Positions 1-11,496 of a stretch of DNA of 64,000 nucleotides are shown one piece after another (the stretch's first letter is position 1; every line of letters begins with the position of its first letter). Source of the stretch: Jaapia argillacea MUCL 33604 (taxonomy: Eukaryota; Basidiomycota; Agaricomycetes; Jaapiales; Jaapiaceae); the NCBI GenBank assembly GCA_000697665.1, contig KL197723.1, forward strand, positions 128,213-192,212. Direction: 5' to 3'. The notes under the pieces are model-generated. The model was not told the DNA's origin and made no database searches. It saw only the letters and a list, made by a program, of their open reading frames with translations. The translations under genes were made by a program, and so were the position numbers.

Positions 1-3000
1 AGCTGCTTTGTAACCCGGCAATAATCGCTGCGAGAGTGCTGAAGCTGTTCAAACAATAGGCTTTCTGCGAAGACAGTGAGCAAAAGCGCGAGGATAATTC
101 AGTAGCGAACTCACGTATGCAATGCGGATGAACTTGGCTACGATGTGGGGTCGGTCATGAGGATGAGCGACGACCACTTCTGACAAGACAAAGTTGGCCA
201 ACAGATTGAAACGCCCTCGAGCAGCTACGACAGCACTGGTCTTCGGGCCGCCCCGAGATTCAGCTTTCCACCTTGCTCTGTCTTTAAGGAACTGGCTCCA
301 ATCCAAAACATTGGCTTCTTCTGGGCAGCCCGCCCAATCATCAGAAACGAGTTCTTCAGTTTTTATCGCCAAGAATAACTCTCGATCGATTAGAGCAAAG
401 TGTTGCGCAAGAGTCTCCGCTCGGCAAGCAAATATGAAGGAGCGACGGACACGAGGCAGTGGTACAGAGGCGAATCGACCTGATGGGGAGGTGACCGAAA
501 GATTATTGGCAGGTCCTCGGCTAGGCGGGGGCCCTGATGATGTTGAGGGTCGTGAAGATACTCTACTCTGTAATATCTCCAGGGGCACAGCGTCTTCGAC
601 AGCAGGCTTACCTTCAGGTAACGGTCCGGGGCTGGGAATAACATGCGTCACCTGATTCGCCACTGGGGTGACAGCGTCAGAAACAATAGGCACTGCACCG
701 TCAACACGGCGAACAGAGATCGGAGAGCTCCGTCCAGAGAGTGGAACCACAGAAACAGTCACTTCCTCGGTTCGAGAGGTCCATCGTGAGAGTGGTGGCT
801 CACTGGAGCCATTCGGCCGAACTGCATCATGGGGAGCTTCGTCGGACTCGCTATCGGAAGATGGGAATCGGGGTTGCTCGGCACCATAATCACCAGCTGC
901 CAAACGTTCTCGAATGGTCTGAACCCATCCATCGACTTTCGTTTGCTTCAGTCGCTGTTGATTGTGATTTATCTGTCCTTCCAGTCGACGAAGGGCTGCA
1001 TCAACATCTCCTTCCTCATCGTCATCACTCAAAGAGTCTACCAAGGCGTTGACTTGCCATTGGTGGATACCAGCTCCAAGAGTAACCTCCTGTGATGATG
1101 TGGAAGCGACCGAGCTTGATTGGCCTGACGCCATTGACGAGTGGGACCTAATCCCCATTGATGAAACACTGTCCGAGCGTCGAACGAACTCGAAGTCACG
1201 CCGCAAGGGAAGTCGTCTAGGGACCTTTCGAAGCCCTGGGGGTGCGGGAGGAGCATCGTGTTCATCCCCAGATGACATGTCTGATAAATCCAGGTCATCG
1301 ATTGAGACGACATCCACTTGCCAAGATCGTCGAGCTGGTGCGGGCGGACCATGGCTCTCTCTTGATTGCGCAGAATCGTAAGTCACGGCAGACGCTCTGA
1401 GCATGGCATTGGTTCTTGGATAGAACTCCGCCTGGTCTAGTGCAGGATGATCCGCAACTTCGCCAGGCGCTACGTTCTCTTCAATGGTCTCATCCGTTGG
1501 AATCAGTCGTCCGAGTTCATCAACATCACCAAGGTCTCCGGCTACCGGCCCTGAGGGTGTGTCAAAATAGTCAGGTGGTTGTGTCCCGTTGACCTCGTGA
1601 GGTGGCGCGGGAAGAGATGGGGTCGGTGATTGATTTGATGGTGGAGGCGGGGTCTGTTGCTCGATCATCTTCAAATATTGCTCAACTCCACCTCGAACGG
1701 TGAGGAGATCGCCAGTGGCATTGAGCTCGACGTCAAATGCGGATACATCGATGTTGTCCAGCTGAGAAGGAGGAGGCGTGGGGCTATGGTTGAGCACTCG
1801 TCTCCACCGTCCAAGACGACCTATTGTTTTGACTAACACGCGTGAAAGAGTGCTCGAATGGACCGGAAGGGTGGCTGGAGTCTGTATGAATGGAGTATCG
1901 ACCAAGACGCTAGGAGCACCGTGCTGGAGAATGGTTAGTGGCAGGGGTTGTTGGAGGACAGCATGAACCGCAGAAGGCACACGTGTTGGAGGGGAACCGG
2001 GAGATTGAACGGCTTGGTTTAAGTAAGAATTGACCCCTCCACCAGTCTCGAGCTTGGGAAACCCTAGCGCAGTCGGCGAGTCCGCGCCTCCGTCATCCAA
2101 AAAGTCCAAATCGATATCCGAATCATCACCACCAGTCGCCACAGCTTTCCGCAACGATTCAGCAAACTTTGCGCTACTAGACAAGTCTCCAAGAATTTGA
2201 CCAGGCTTTGGCAACGGCTTAGCCTTGACGGCGGATGATCGTTTGCTGGATGGCGACGTTTTGGCCTTTCTGGTATGAGCATCTCGGCAATCCTTAACCA
2301 CTTGTCGAAGTTTCCGTACGATAGTCTAGCATCGAGATCAGACATATATTGAGTCAAAAGAATGGCAACGCTCACCTGGGCATCCCGGTGCTTTTCCAGA
2401 TAAGGATCCCGGCTCAGATTATTCAGCCAACTCGCGAAGAGAAGTCTCAAGTCTCGGTTCGGCATGAAATCCACGGTGAAGAAGGTCAACAGCCAATACC
2501 TCATTGCCACAAACGTCCGCACCCTCACGATCCGTTTCACCAATTCATCATGACTCGACACAGATGGCCCAAGTGCCCAATGAAACCGACAAATCAACAA
2601 CTGACAAAGATCCACGGCCGACACGTACGTCCGATACGTGAGGAAGAAGATCAACAGCTCATCGTAATTGAGCTCGCTGGTGAGTTGTGCAATCCATCTC
2701 TCGATCGTAGCAGCGAGTAAGACCTTCTTTGGACCTTCATCCTCGGATATCCGAACCACAGGACAGATATTGCTGGAATTCTTTGACTTTGTGCTTCTTC
2801 TTCGTGACATGCCCGAGTTGTGCGAGGACAAATCGGTGCGACTGCTCTGCGAGAACGATAGAAAATCGTCCTTCTCTGCACCTGGCGCGTTGGGCAACGT
2901 CTCGCCCCAGATCACGAATCGAGGATCATCGCGGGGTGCCGCAGTCTCATCTTCCTGGAGAGACAACTTGATCACCGTCGTCTCACTTGAATCCGAGAAG

Positions 3001-4778
3001 GGATCGATCTTGTCAAGAAGAGGTAGACCTCGATAAGTCTGGATAACATCGAAGACGTCCGTGGAATATCGTGTGTGCATGCTCGTCTCCCAAGATAAGC
3101 GATTCTCAGGCTTCGCGTCTGCAACTTGGTCAGAATACTGACTAGCTGCATCGAGTTCAACTTTGGGTGACGCTGGTGACAACGGTGGCGAAGGAGATAA
3201 CGGGGGTCGGAGGGGAAGCAGAGGTATCGTATCCGATCCGGGTAGCTCAAGGTTAAGCTGAGGCGCCTTGCCTTTATCCAATGAACTCCGATCAGGTGCA
3301 GCTCTGGCTGTCATACCCGATTCGAACGACTGCATCTCTCGGAGTACGTGTGGTGTGGCCAAATGTCCACCTAGCTCTGGAACATCATCACCACCTTGTC
3401 TTCTCGCCGGGGAGGGAGAATCAAAGGTAACACCAGATCCAAATGGGTTCTGAATGACAGGTGAAGGCGAGGCCAAAGACGCGCTCGTGGACACTTGCGA
3501 TAAGGAAGAGAATTGGCGTTGGTCGAGAAAACTTCGAAAGGACATAGAAGCGGACGTCGTCGAGTCGAGTGGCGAAGAAGGACTCGAATAATCCCATCCC
3601 ATGACTTCCGCAAAGACATCGTTCTGGTGAGGTCGTGGTCGCACCTCAACAATGGGTGTCGGGGCGGGCGGTAACCTAGGCATATCTGCGGCCGTCACAC
3701 TCTGTGAGTGGGTCCGTCCTGTGGGCTGCTGACTGGTTGACGGGCCTGCGACTCCATCAGTCAACCCCTGCCCTAAGCCACTGTACATATCTGGGATTGA
3801 ACGAGTCTTTCTGAGCTTTCGCGGCCCAGAAAAGTGGCTCGGAGGAGACCGTAGGGCGTCGCTTACGACCGAAGTCTTCGGGGACGTGCCAATGGGTGTA
3901 GATGGATGACCATTTCGTAGTGAGGGGGGTAGAAACGCGTTAACACTCATCCTTGATCGTGGTCGTCGCTTCGACCGAGTTTGAGGAGAAGCTGGTATTG
4001 AGGACGACGAGTCCGAGATGATTTGCGATCTGTGCTGCTGCTCCGACATTCGTTGCTCAGCCTCCGCCGCGGAGGCGCCTGGAGCAGAGAGTTGCCGATT
4101 ACTGACGATGAGAGTTCAGTCGCGTGCCAAAAGTGAACATAGCGATGAGACGTACCCAAGACGAAACATCTGCTTTCCGTGCTGATTGACAAACGCGGTT
4201 ATCGCGTAAGGTGATCGCACCTCCTTCCCAACCCCCAAAAGATGATCGTACCGCTTCTTCAGCTCCATTGCAGCCGCTCCTGACGACGTCTCCACAAAGC
4301 TTCCATCAGCTATATTCGCAGAATTCCAAAGACCACCTGAATATCAACAATGTATCAAGACAAATCGATGCGACTCACGAGCGATTGAGATGTCTGCAGA
4401 TGCGATGTCCGCGGGAAGCGCCTCGAGCTCTAATCCTCCGGGACCATCCTCTCCCTCTCCATCCGGAAAAATAAATGAAGCCGTTGACTTGTTCGAAGAA
4501 GGCGTAGGAATTGGAAGTCTGAAGCGACTGCTGGCGCTATTCGAGTCAGACGATAACGACGGCGACAACGACGGAGACAGCAGTGAATGATTCGGAGAGT
4601 TGGGTACTGTCACGGGAGCGGACGGAGGAAGCGGGAGCGTGAGGGCTGATTGCTCGGGTTCCAGATGCGTCTGGGGATTCAGGGAAGGCATCTGGGAGGC
4701 CAGCGGGGTGGTAGCTGTAGACTCGTCGTCGTCACCTTCGGGAAAGTATGGGAACGAAGGGGAAAGAGCTGAAGACAT
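1..4778 (-). CDS. LTE1-like Ras guanine nucleotide exchange factor (3' end cut by window edge)
   Basis: Exons 4778-4379, 4336-4156, 4101-2376, 2325-115 and 64-1, continuing past the left edge. The first four sum to exactly 1506 codons, and all introns are GT-AG of 42-54 bp. The N-terminal two fifths is Ser/Pro-rich and disordered. A RasGEF N-terminal module lies near residues 645-770 (motifs IERWIAQLTSELNYDELL and FFLTYRTYVS). A long disordered linker follows. The CDC25-type catalytic domain starts near residue 1410 (ETLAQHFALIDRELFLAI); splicing out 65-114 gives IAYKAYCLNSFSTLAAIIAG, a typical RasGEF core. RasGEF_N plus RasGEF in one very long chain is the layout of the Lte1 family, which acts with Ras-like GTPases in mitotic exit and polarity. 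The catalytic C-terminus is missing here. Family call is firm; the exact Ras partner is not inferable. Confidence 0.85.
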
Positions 4779-6932
4779 AACGGTGATCGCGGGGTATACG
4801 GATGGGCGGCTGAAGAGTGATATGCTCGGAGAGTAACGGAAAACACGGTCGGCGCAAAGAAAGCAGGTGCAGATAGGTAGAAGAGACTAATGACACATGG
4901 GCGTACAGAGACAATCCTGGAAGCAAGGGTATTACAGAGGGCGAAAGGGTCTGTGAAAGTCGTTGGTGATCGTCGGGTCCGAGTCGCAAGTGCGATGGTT
5001 CGGTAGTCACCTGAAAGAACGAAGGCCGGACGAGCTGATATTGTCAGACCGAGCGATGGAGTCGAGGCTGATAATTCGGAGCTTCAGCACGAAACGAAGT
5101 CGACGGATATTCGTATGTCAAGACCTGGGGAGGTACCGACGGAGGTCGTTAAAAGTGGAGATGAAAGGTCGTGGATAAATATGGTAAACGGAGTGGACCG
5201 CAAGTAGAACGAAGAAAATCTGTTGGAGACAAAGCAGGCAACGCGCAGGACGACAACCAGTCGGGATCTTGCAGACTTTGATGAAGGTGGAATAAGGAAA
5301 ACAAAAGAACCTCTCCCACCCGACACACGGCAAATACCGAAAACATATCGAAGGTCAGTTGTGTGGTGACTTGCGCGCGCAGCAGCGGGTTCCCTTGACA
5401 TCCGACAATGGAGACACAATGTACCAGTCAGCAGCAGACATATATTTCCGAGTAGAGATACATTGTGAACACGTAGATGGGATCAAAAACACCAGAAATC
5501 CAATGCTCTTCCGAAGAATCGCAGATGATCAACAGGAGATACCCATCCGAGGAGTGATAGAATTTAAACAGGAACATCGATTCAAAAGAGACCTCCGAAG
5601 GTTCGCATCGATTGACTCGGGGAAGGGACCCCAGAGGGAGAGGTGTGTATCCGAAAGGCACTTGGGTTTACGGTCTTGAATCTCGAGTACTAGTCCTAAC
5701 TTGTCCGATACATTCACAACGAACTCGTCAGGTTGTTTTACTCGTGAACTTTGATACCTCGGCAAGGGAAATTAGGAATCTATGAACAGAAGACAATTGT
5801 GTTCCACCATCAGTTGACCACTAGAGACAGAAGAAAGAAAAACAGAAAGCCAGATTGGCCGGATGGGCTGCCCGCACCAGCCAGCGTACTCGCCGCGGAC
5901 ATTTGGATCAATTCAAGGCTCGAGGATAGGTGGACATCAGGTGAACATATTTGCCAAGGAGGAGAGGGTGGAAAACTTGTCAACGCGGCCAGCAGCAGAG
6001 GGCTGCAGCTCTGATGTGGACGCGTCGGGGAAGAATATCGGTGAGAGGTAAACAGATGCACTATCACAAGCTGAAGTGCGTTGGGTATATGATAAGAAGA
6101 AATCGCAATTACTGACCAAGAGATGAGGAAAAGCAGAGGAAGTCACCACCAATTCAATTGAGGGTGGCTAGCCGAGTATGCTCATATGAATAACGATGCG
6201 CCTCCAGAAGGCGATAGATATCCCCTGGAAATGCATCGAGACTGGTGGGCATAAGGACGTTCACACCTTCGCATATATGGACTTGGCCTGTGCGTATGTG
6301 CGTGTGGACTAGCGCTGAGGCCTAAGGGGCGACTTCAGACGGGGCAGACTGTGGATGACCGAACATTCAGTTTTTCGCGCGCCCAAGTCGAAATCACAAT
6401 CTTGCTCTCGACTCAGATTGATTCCAACTGCTCAACCTAACTCAAATGATCAGACTGCTCTGGGAGACGGACAATCGTTCAGAGAGTCAGATTTTCCAGA
6501 CATTCAGAAAAGGTCAAAAAACTCACTGCTGTAACCGTTCCTGTCTGTACCGTCTTGAAGACCACGGAGGATAGAACTGGTTTCAATTCATAATCAATAC
6601 ATTCATGACCACAAGACGCATCTGCCCCGACACAAAAACTCAGTGCACGGATCAAACTCGTCGTATCGTGACGATCTTCGGGGCTGCATACTTATTTCGG
6701 CATATAATCCTACTGAGTATAACAGTGATTCTCCATCTATGCAGACCAGGTGTATGGCTGTAAGTTCCGCGACCTTGGGAAATTTTATCGTGTACTTGAG
6801 TACCAGGGGTATCCGGAGGCCTGGAGGCAGATACGGCAATATCGAGCATAAAGAGCTGAGAGATGTGACAGCAAGGGAGGGGGGCGAACATGGGGAAATA
6901 TAGCCAGATAGATAGTCGGATTAAAGGAGATG
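4779..6932. other. intergenic, no gene recognised
   Basis: This 2.15 kb between the LTE1-like start and the ASF1 stop holds the LTE1-like promoter and 5' UTR and the ASF1 3' UTR. Only short overlapping open frames of up to about 110 codons occur, with no recognisable motif and no convincing splice chain. It is longer than most spacers in this window, so a non-coding transcript cannot be excluded. Confidence 0.5.
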
Positions 6933-7709
6933 TTATAACCCGGATGAGCCATTCGGCTTCGCTGCCTCTGTACTTTCTTCACCCATCGTAACATCGAGAT
7001 CATTAGCAGACGGTACTGCCGCTGATGTCGCAGCGCCTGCGTGTGCTTGTTGTGGGGGTGTCACGTCCCTTCAACCAAAAAGGGTCAATCAAAACGTCAA
7101 CTGACAATGTACCAACCCAACTGACCACTTGATCTGAAACCTCGTCACCCTGGGCTTCGAACTGATATCCCTAGCCAGTTTTTCAAACACGATCTGCTTC
7201 GGTGGGTTTTCCCTCATCTCCTCATTATCATACTCGGTATTTTGATAATATCCAACTCGCACGAACTCCTGGTCTTTGTAGCTCCCAGTCAAAATTAGGG
7301 CTGCTACTCCCAAGACGTCTTCCTTGGGTATTGCGTCAGGAGAAGGGGGTGAGCCCTCAAATTCGAAGGAATTGACACCCATAGGTACGGGTCCGACTAG
7401 ACAGTCATCGAGTTCTTGATCCAGATCTTCATCGTCGGGGCAGGAAACGTACAGCAGTCTCCACTCTAGGTCTGATGGGCGAGTATCACGGATAGGTAAT
7501 ATGATAAGTGAAGTGTAACTTGGGAGGGATAAATGACATGCCTACCATCTGGGAGAGGGGCTACACATTCGAAAGTTACACGGAAGTGATACGGATCGAG
7601 GAATCGGGCAGGATTGTTGAGAAATTCGACGTTCTAAGGAGACAGGTAAGGGCACTACAGAGGGTAATGGTGGGAATAATGTGCGTACCCTAATTGTAAC
7701 AAGAGACAT
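6933..7709 (-). CDS. ASF1: Histone chaperone ASF1
   Basis: Four exons: 7709-7689, 7633-7546, 7471-7126 and 7068-6933, giving 196 residues. The protein opens [18 protein letters not shown] and continues through [21 protein letters not shown], both near-invariant in Asf1. Later come [13 protein letters not shown] and [17 protein letters not shown], the beta-sandwich that binds the H3-H4 dimer. The conserved core spans about residues 1-155; the last 40 residues are an acidic, low-complexity tail as in other fungi. Asf1 hands H3-H4 to CAF-1 and HIR during replication-coupled and replication-independent nucleosome assembly and supports H3K56 acetylation (family knowledge). The first exon codes for only seven residues. 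It lies about 340 bp downstream of SET5 on the same strand. Confidence 0.96.
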
Positions 7710-8047
7710 GATGGTACAGCTCCAGGAGTAGGTTGTTGGTTGTCCAAGCGGAGAGGGTCGAGCACAAGCAAGGACGCGCCTGTGGCGTTGGACGGAAAAG
7801 ACAACGTGGCGCGTGAGAATAAGGATAAGTATGAACAGTTCCATTTCCGGCAAGTGGCTTTCCTCTTTCAGACTCAGGTTTCGAGGAATTTTCTTCACCA
7901 ACAGGTGCGCCAGGGATCGAATGCTGTCGACGCAGTGTCCTACGACTGGATTTCTCACTACCCATCGACACCACATAGATCAGGAGATTCGTGGTAATTA
8001 GCCTACGTCTCTTTTGTACATGTCTGAGAACCATACAATGCAAATCG
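7710..8047. other. intergenic spacer SET5-ASF1
   Basis: This 338 bp spacer holds the SET5 3' UTR and the ASF1 promoter. No further gene seen. Confidence 0.6.
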
Positions 8048-9654
8048 TTACGCCGAGAACCCACCGACACCCAAACCAGCTTTGAGCTCGCTCGCCAAAT
8101 CATCCATCGCACCAGCCCCCTTCTTATCATCGGGTAGGGCCTTCTCCTCTTCAACACATCTCTCACACTGACAATTACCGAACCCCCACTGGGGTAACAA
8201 ACCCCGCCGCTCTGTAACGGAAACCGTTGGATCGACGTAACTGACCAGCAGTTCTTGACCAACGTCGATCTCGGCCTTGGCTATCAAGGTGATGCGGGAA
8301 AGAGCGGTTCGTTGGTCGAGGTGACGAACCGAGACGTTCGGCGAACATGAGTGGTTCATGTGGGAGTGGAGAGCGTAGATGCCTCCGTGACCTTCCTGAT
8401 CTGCGAAAGAGGCCCACGTTTGTAACTGGATAGTTGATATTTTCGAGAAGACTTACTCAAACTCATCCGTCCTAACCCACGCAAGAAGGCACCATAAGGA
8501 AATAGTTCTTCCTCTATTTCCGGTGTCAGAGGCTTCTTCAGGATCTTGGCCAACTTCTTCTTCGCCTGGTCGGTTGGAGGATCATGGAATGCCTGGATAA
8601 AAATTTGATGGGCTTTCTTCCAAGTAGCTCGGTCGGGTTGGACTCCCTTGTCACTGCGATCATGAATATTAGCATATATTTCTTTTTTTATTGGGATAGA
8701 ACGCAACGAACGCAAGACCCTTAAACCTATCCTCCATACTCAACTCCGCCAACCCCCTCACGAGCGCCCAATCAGCCCCAAATACTCCATTCTCATCTGA
8801 TTGGTAGGACAACAAGATCCTGGCAGTAAACTGTGCCAGCGCATTCAGCGCAAGCCATTGCATTTGTCCGATGAAGGTCATCAATGGTATGCACGCCGGA
8901 TTACGAGGTGGACAGAGGAGAGGATGAATATTGGACGATCGGGACAGACAAAGGCGGTTGCAGAAGCGCGCATGACAAGGTGTGGATGAGGTAGATGAAG
9001 GGCAGGCGACAGTGAGAGGCGAGTCTGTGAGAGGCGTTGTGCAATGGGCGCAGGCTCTGGAGGAAAGCTGGAGGTTGTATATGCTCCTGTAGGATACGAG
9101 AAGAAAATATATGAGCTCGCTATCTTCTGAGGGTAGACCACCAGGCCCCCTAGGCCATGACGGTTCTCAAATTGTAGACGAGTCTATGAGTGGGTAGGCT
9201 CACCCATGGGGGCATTGGAATGCATGGTCCTCGCACAATAACCAAGAACGAGATGAGGTACTCACCATTCCGGCGCAACGATGAACGGATCCTCCTTCCA
9301 AATTACCTCTCCTTCAGCGATCTTCTCGGTCGCAACCAACCCCTTCCCCTTAACGGCATCAAAATACTTCACCTCGACCTTCTTCGTCCACTTTGTGACA
9401 TCCAGACCTTCTACCAACCTCGAAGAAGGATATATATGCCCCTTGATCTTATTACCAGCAATAGGCTGCGGCGAAACGACTAATCCTGCATTTTGCAAGA
9501 CCTTTCGAGTGCGCTTTTCGCTTACAGACCAGTCAGAGCGAGAGGAGAGAAGCAAGACATGTAGTTTTGGTATCCCCAGAGCTGGGTTTTCGGTTTTGAG
9601 GGAGACGAGGGCGGATTTTAGATCGTCCTCTGAGGGGGTTATTTTGGAGGACAT
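8048..9654 (-). CDS. SET5: SET-domain protein, SET5 family histone methyltransferase
   Basis: Exons 9654-9266, 9086-8712, 8653-8457 and 8400-8048 give 437 residues in phase. After about 100 residues a split SET domain begins (KGLVATEKIAEGEVIWKEDP). It is interrupted by a Cys/His cluster (CAHC, then CHARFCNRLC and HPLLC) of MYND-like zinc-binding type. The SET core resumes with HSHMNHSCSPNVSV and GQELLVSYVDP, which supply the AdoMet pocket and the catalytic tyrosine. A post-SET-like CQCERC follows. This order matches Set5, which in yeast methylates histone H4 K5, K8 and K12 (family knowledge). The first intron, 9087-9265, is 179 bp, unusually long for this locus, but the join EW-SIYNLQ fits the family. 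The third donor, GTTCGT, is slightly atypical. Confidence 0.9.
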
Positions 9655-10010
9655 GGGGGACTGGAACGAAGTTGGCTACAGGCAGTCATGTATGGGTGCA
9701 TAACTGTTTACAGAGGTATCGATTACGTCTGTCAGATCGATCTTGCAAGGTTGCACGAGCAAGCACGCTGAACGAGCGAGACAGGAGATTCAATTCAACC
9801 AACAGCCGAAAGAGTAATGGTACAACACCGACGACGGTAGGACATGAGATTATACTGTACCTCGAGGAGATACTCATATAGTACAAAGCGTCCCACAGAT
9901 AATAAAAAGCGGAGGAGGGGAGTGGAGGTCAACATAGCTACGAAAGTCAACGATAGCAAAAGCAAACAAAAAAGAAGGCAACCCATCCATAAGAGCGACA
10001 CTCACTTCAT
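9655..10010. other. intergenic spacer CBF1-SET5
   Basis: This 356 bp spacer holds the SET5 promoter and the 3' UTR of the upstream bHLH gene. Nothing else recognised. Confidence 0.55.
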
Positions 10011-11496
10011 TCAGTCCACTCGCTGCCTCTTCCCGTCCCGGTCTCCTTCACCATCGTTCTCCCCGCTTTCTTCAACCTCATTCTCATCCCTTGACCTTCT
10101 CTTCCCTCCCACATCCTTATCACCATCCGGGCTCCTCGATCGACTCGCATCCTTCCTCGCCGCGCTCCTCCCTCCCTGAACACCTCTAACAACCTCCAAC
10201 TCACTCTCCAGTCGTTGTCGCGCAACCCTCTCCTCCTCCCACATTCTTCTCATCTCCTCCAACTGCGCCTGCAAATCTCCCATGGCTTGATCCATCAACA
10301 ACTTCTCCAGCGTCCATTTCTCGATATTCCGAGCTTCGTTCTCTTTAAGATGGTGGATGTATTGGACGGCGCGAGAAAGGATAGCCCCCTTGGCCTTCTC
10401 TCCTGTGCCATTCGGTACAATACGGCCAAGTTCGTTGATACCTTCGTTGATATTCCCGCGTCGTCGCCTCTCGACTTCTTTCTGTTCGTACGAATACAGA
10501 TGAGTACAAAGACCGCTAGGCGCAACATGAAATTCGAAACATACATGATTATCTTTCCGCTGCCTCGTCCATTCATCCTGAGACATGGTTGCACTCTTCC
10601 CCCGAGTCCTCCCGCTCGCATTCGGGGTAGAAGTCGGTGAACCAGGGCCATTCATTCTCGAATCTTCATCACCACTGAGATTTCCCCCATCATGCTGCAT
10701 CTCTGTTCTGGTTGCGCTCATGGGCGCAGCAGCACTCTGAGAAGCTGCCAGCGCACTCAGCTGGCCGAGATTAGGTGGGCCGCGGGGATGTGATGAAGGT
10801 CCTGGCTCGGTACTCATATGTTGCGAGTTTTGGCTCGAGTGGTGGAAGGGGTTGTGCATTTGGTGGGCGAGTGGATGCTGGTTGTGAGGTGGAGGAGCAC
10901 CCGCACCAGGGGGGAAACTGGATTGTTGGGAGAGGTTTGATAGGATTTCGGCTGCTGCTTCTTTCTGTTGGCTTGGGTCTGTATACTGTGGGGCAGAGAG
11001 TCGGTGAGTACTCGATCATGAAAAGAATCCGGGACATCGAGAAGGACCCGTTTTCGCCGTGAACGGAATTTCTTCGCACATAGTGCTAAGAGTCCGACTT
11101 TAATGACCCAAGTCGGATGTCACGAGAAAGGGACATTGTTCGTCACGACCCCCATCAGAGGTCGTGATCTTAATTAGCGATCACGTGTGACCCAATATAG
11201 CACGACGAGATGAAGACTCAACGTGGAATAATACGGCATATCCAACATCTCAGAGAACAAGATGCCAATGGTTTGCCAAAGACAGAAAAATACAGTACCT
11301 TCAATACGTTCGGCAGATGTCGCAAGAGGTTGATGATCTGACTAGAATCGAGTCCTACCGGCAGGGGTGTCCCATCCGCCGAGGTAGCGGGCAAATGTGA
11401 ACCGGTTTGCGAGGTTGGAGATGATGAGGACGGTCCGTTTGTATTTGAGGAAGCCGGGACCAATGATGGATCAGTATTTGCCTGTGTAGAAGACAT
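10011..11496 (-). CDS. CBF1: CBF1-like bHLH transcription factor
   Basis: Exons 11496-11299, 10985-10545 and 10481-10011 give 369 residues. The start at 11496 (MSSTQAN) was chosen over an in-frame ATG 15 codons upstream because the upstream codons look like leader sequence. The N-terminal half is disordered. The bHLH domain (about residues 205-265) reads RKDNHKEVERRRRGNINEGI, then ELGRIVPNG and KGAILSRAVQYIHHL. The basic-region H-E-R pattern contacts CACGTG E-boxes. A leucine-rich coiled coil (about 265-315) follows, then an Arg/Ser/Asp tail. Cbf1-type factors bind TCACGTG at centromeres and at sulphur-metabolism and respiration promoters (family knowledge). Intron 1 (10986-11298) is 313 bp. 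Intron 2 (10482-10544) is 63 nt with no in-frame stop and cuts the basic region between H and K. Confidence 0.87.
11181..11187 (+). promoter_or_regulatory. TCACGTG E-box in intron 1 of the CBF1-like gene
   Basis: TCACGTG, the preferred Cbf1 site, lies inside intron 1 of the CBF1-like gene itself. A role in autoregulation is inference only. Confidence 0.35.

Noticed and set aside
49-4049. Two separate large minus-strand frames as two genes
   Set aside because: A 50 bp GT-AG intron (2326-2375) joins them in phase, and together they form the RasGEF_N plus RasGEF layout of one protein.
5118-5419. Phe/Cys-rich minus-strand frames upstream of the LTE1-like gene
   Set aside because: They have three overlapping starts, no splice partner and no family motif; likely leader or promoter sequence.
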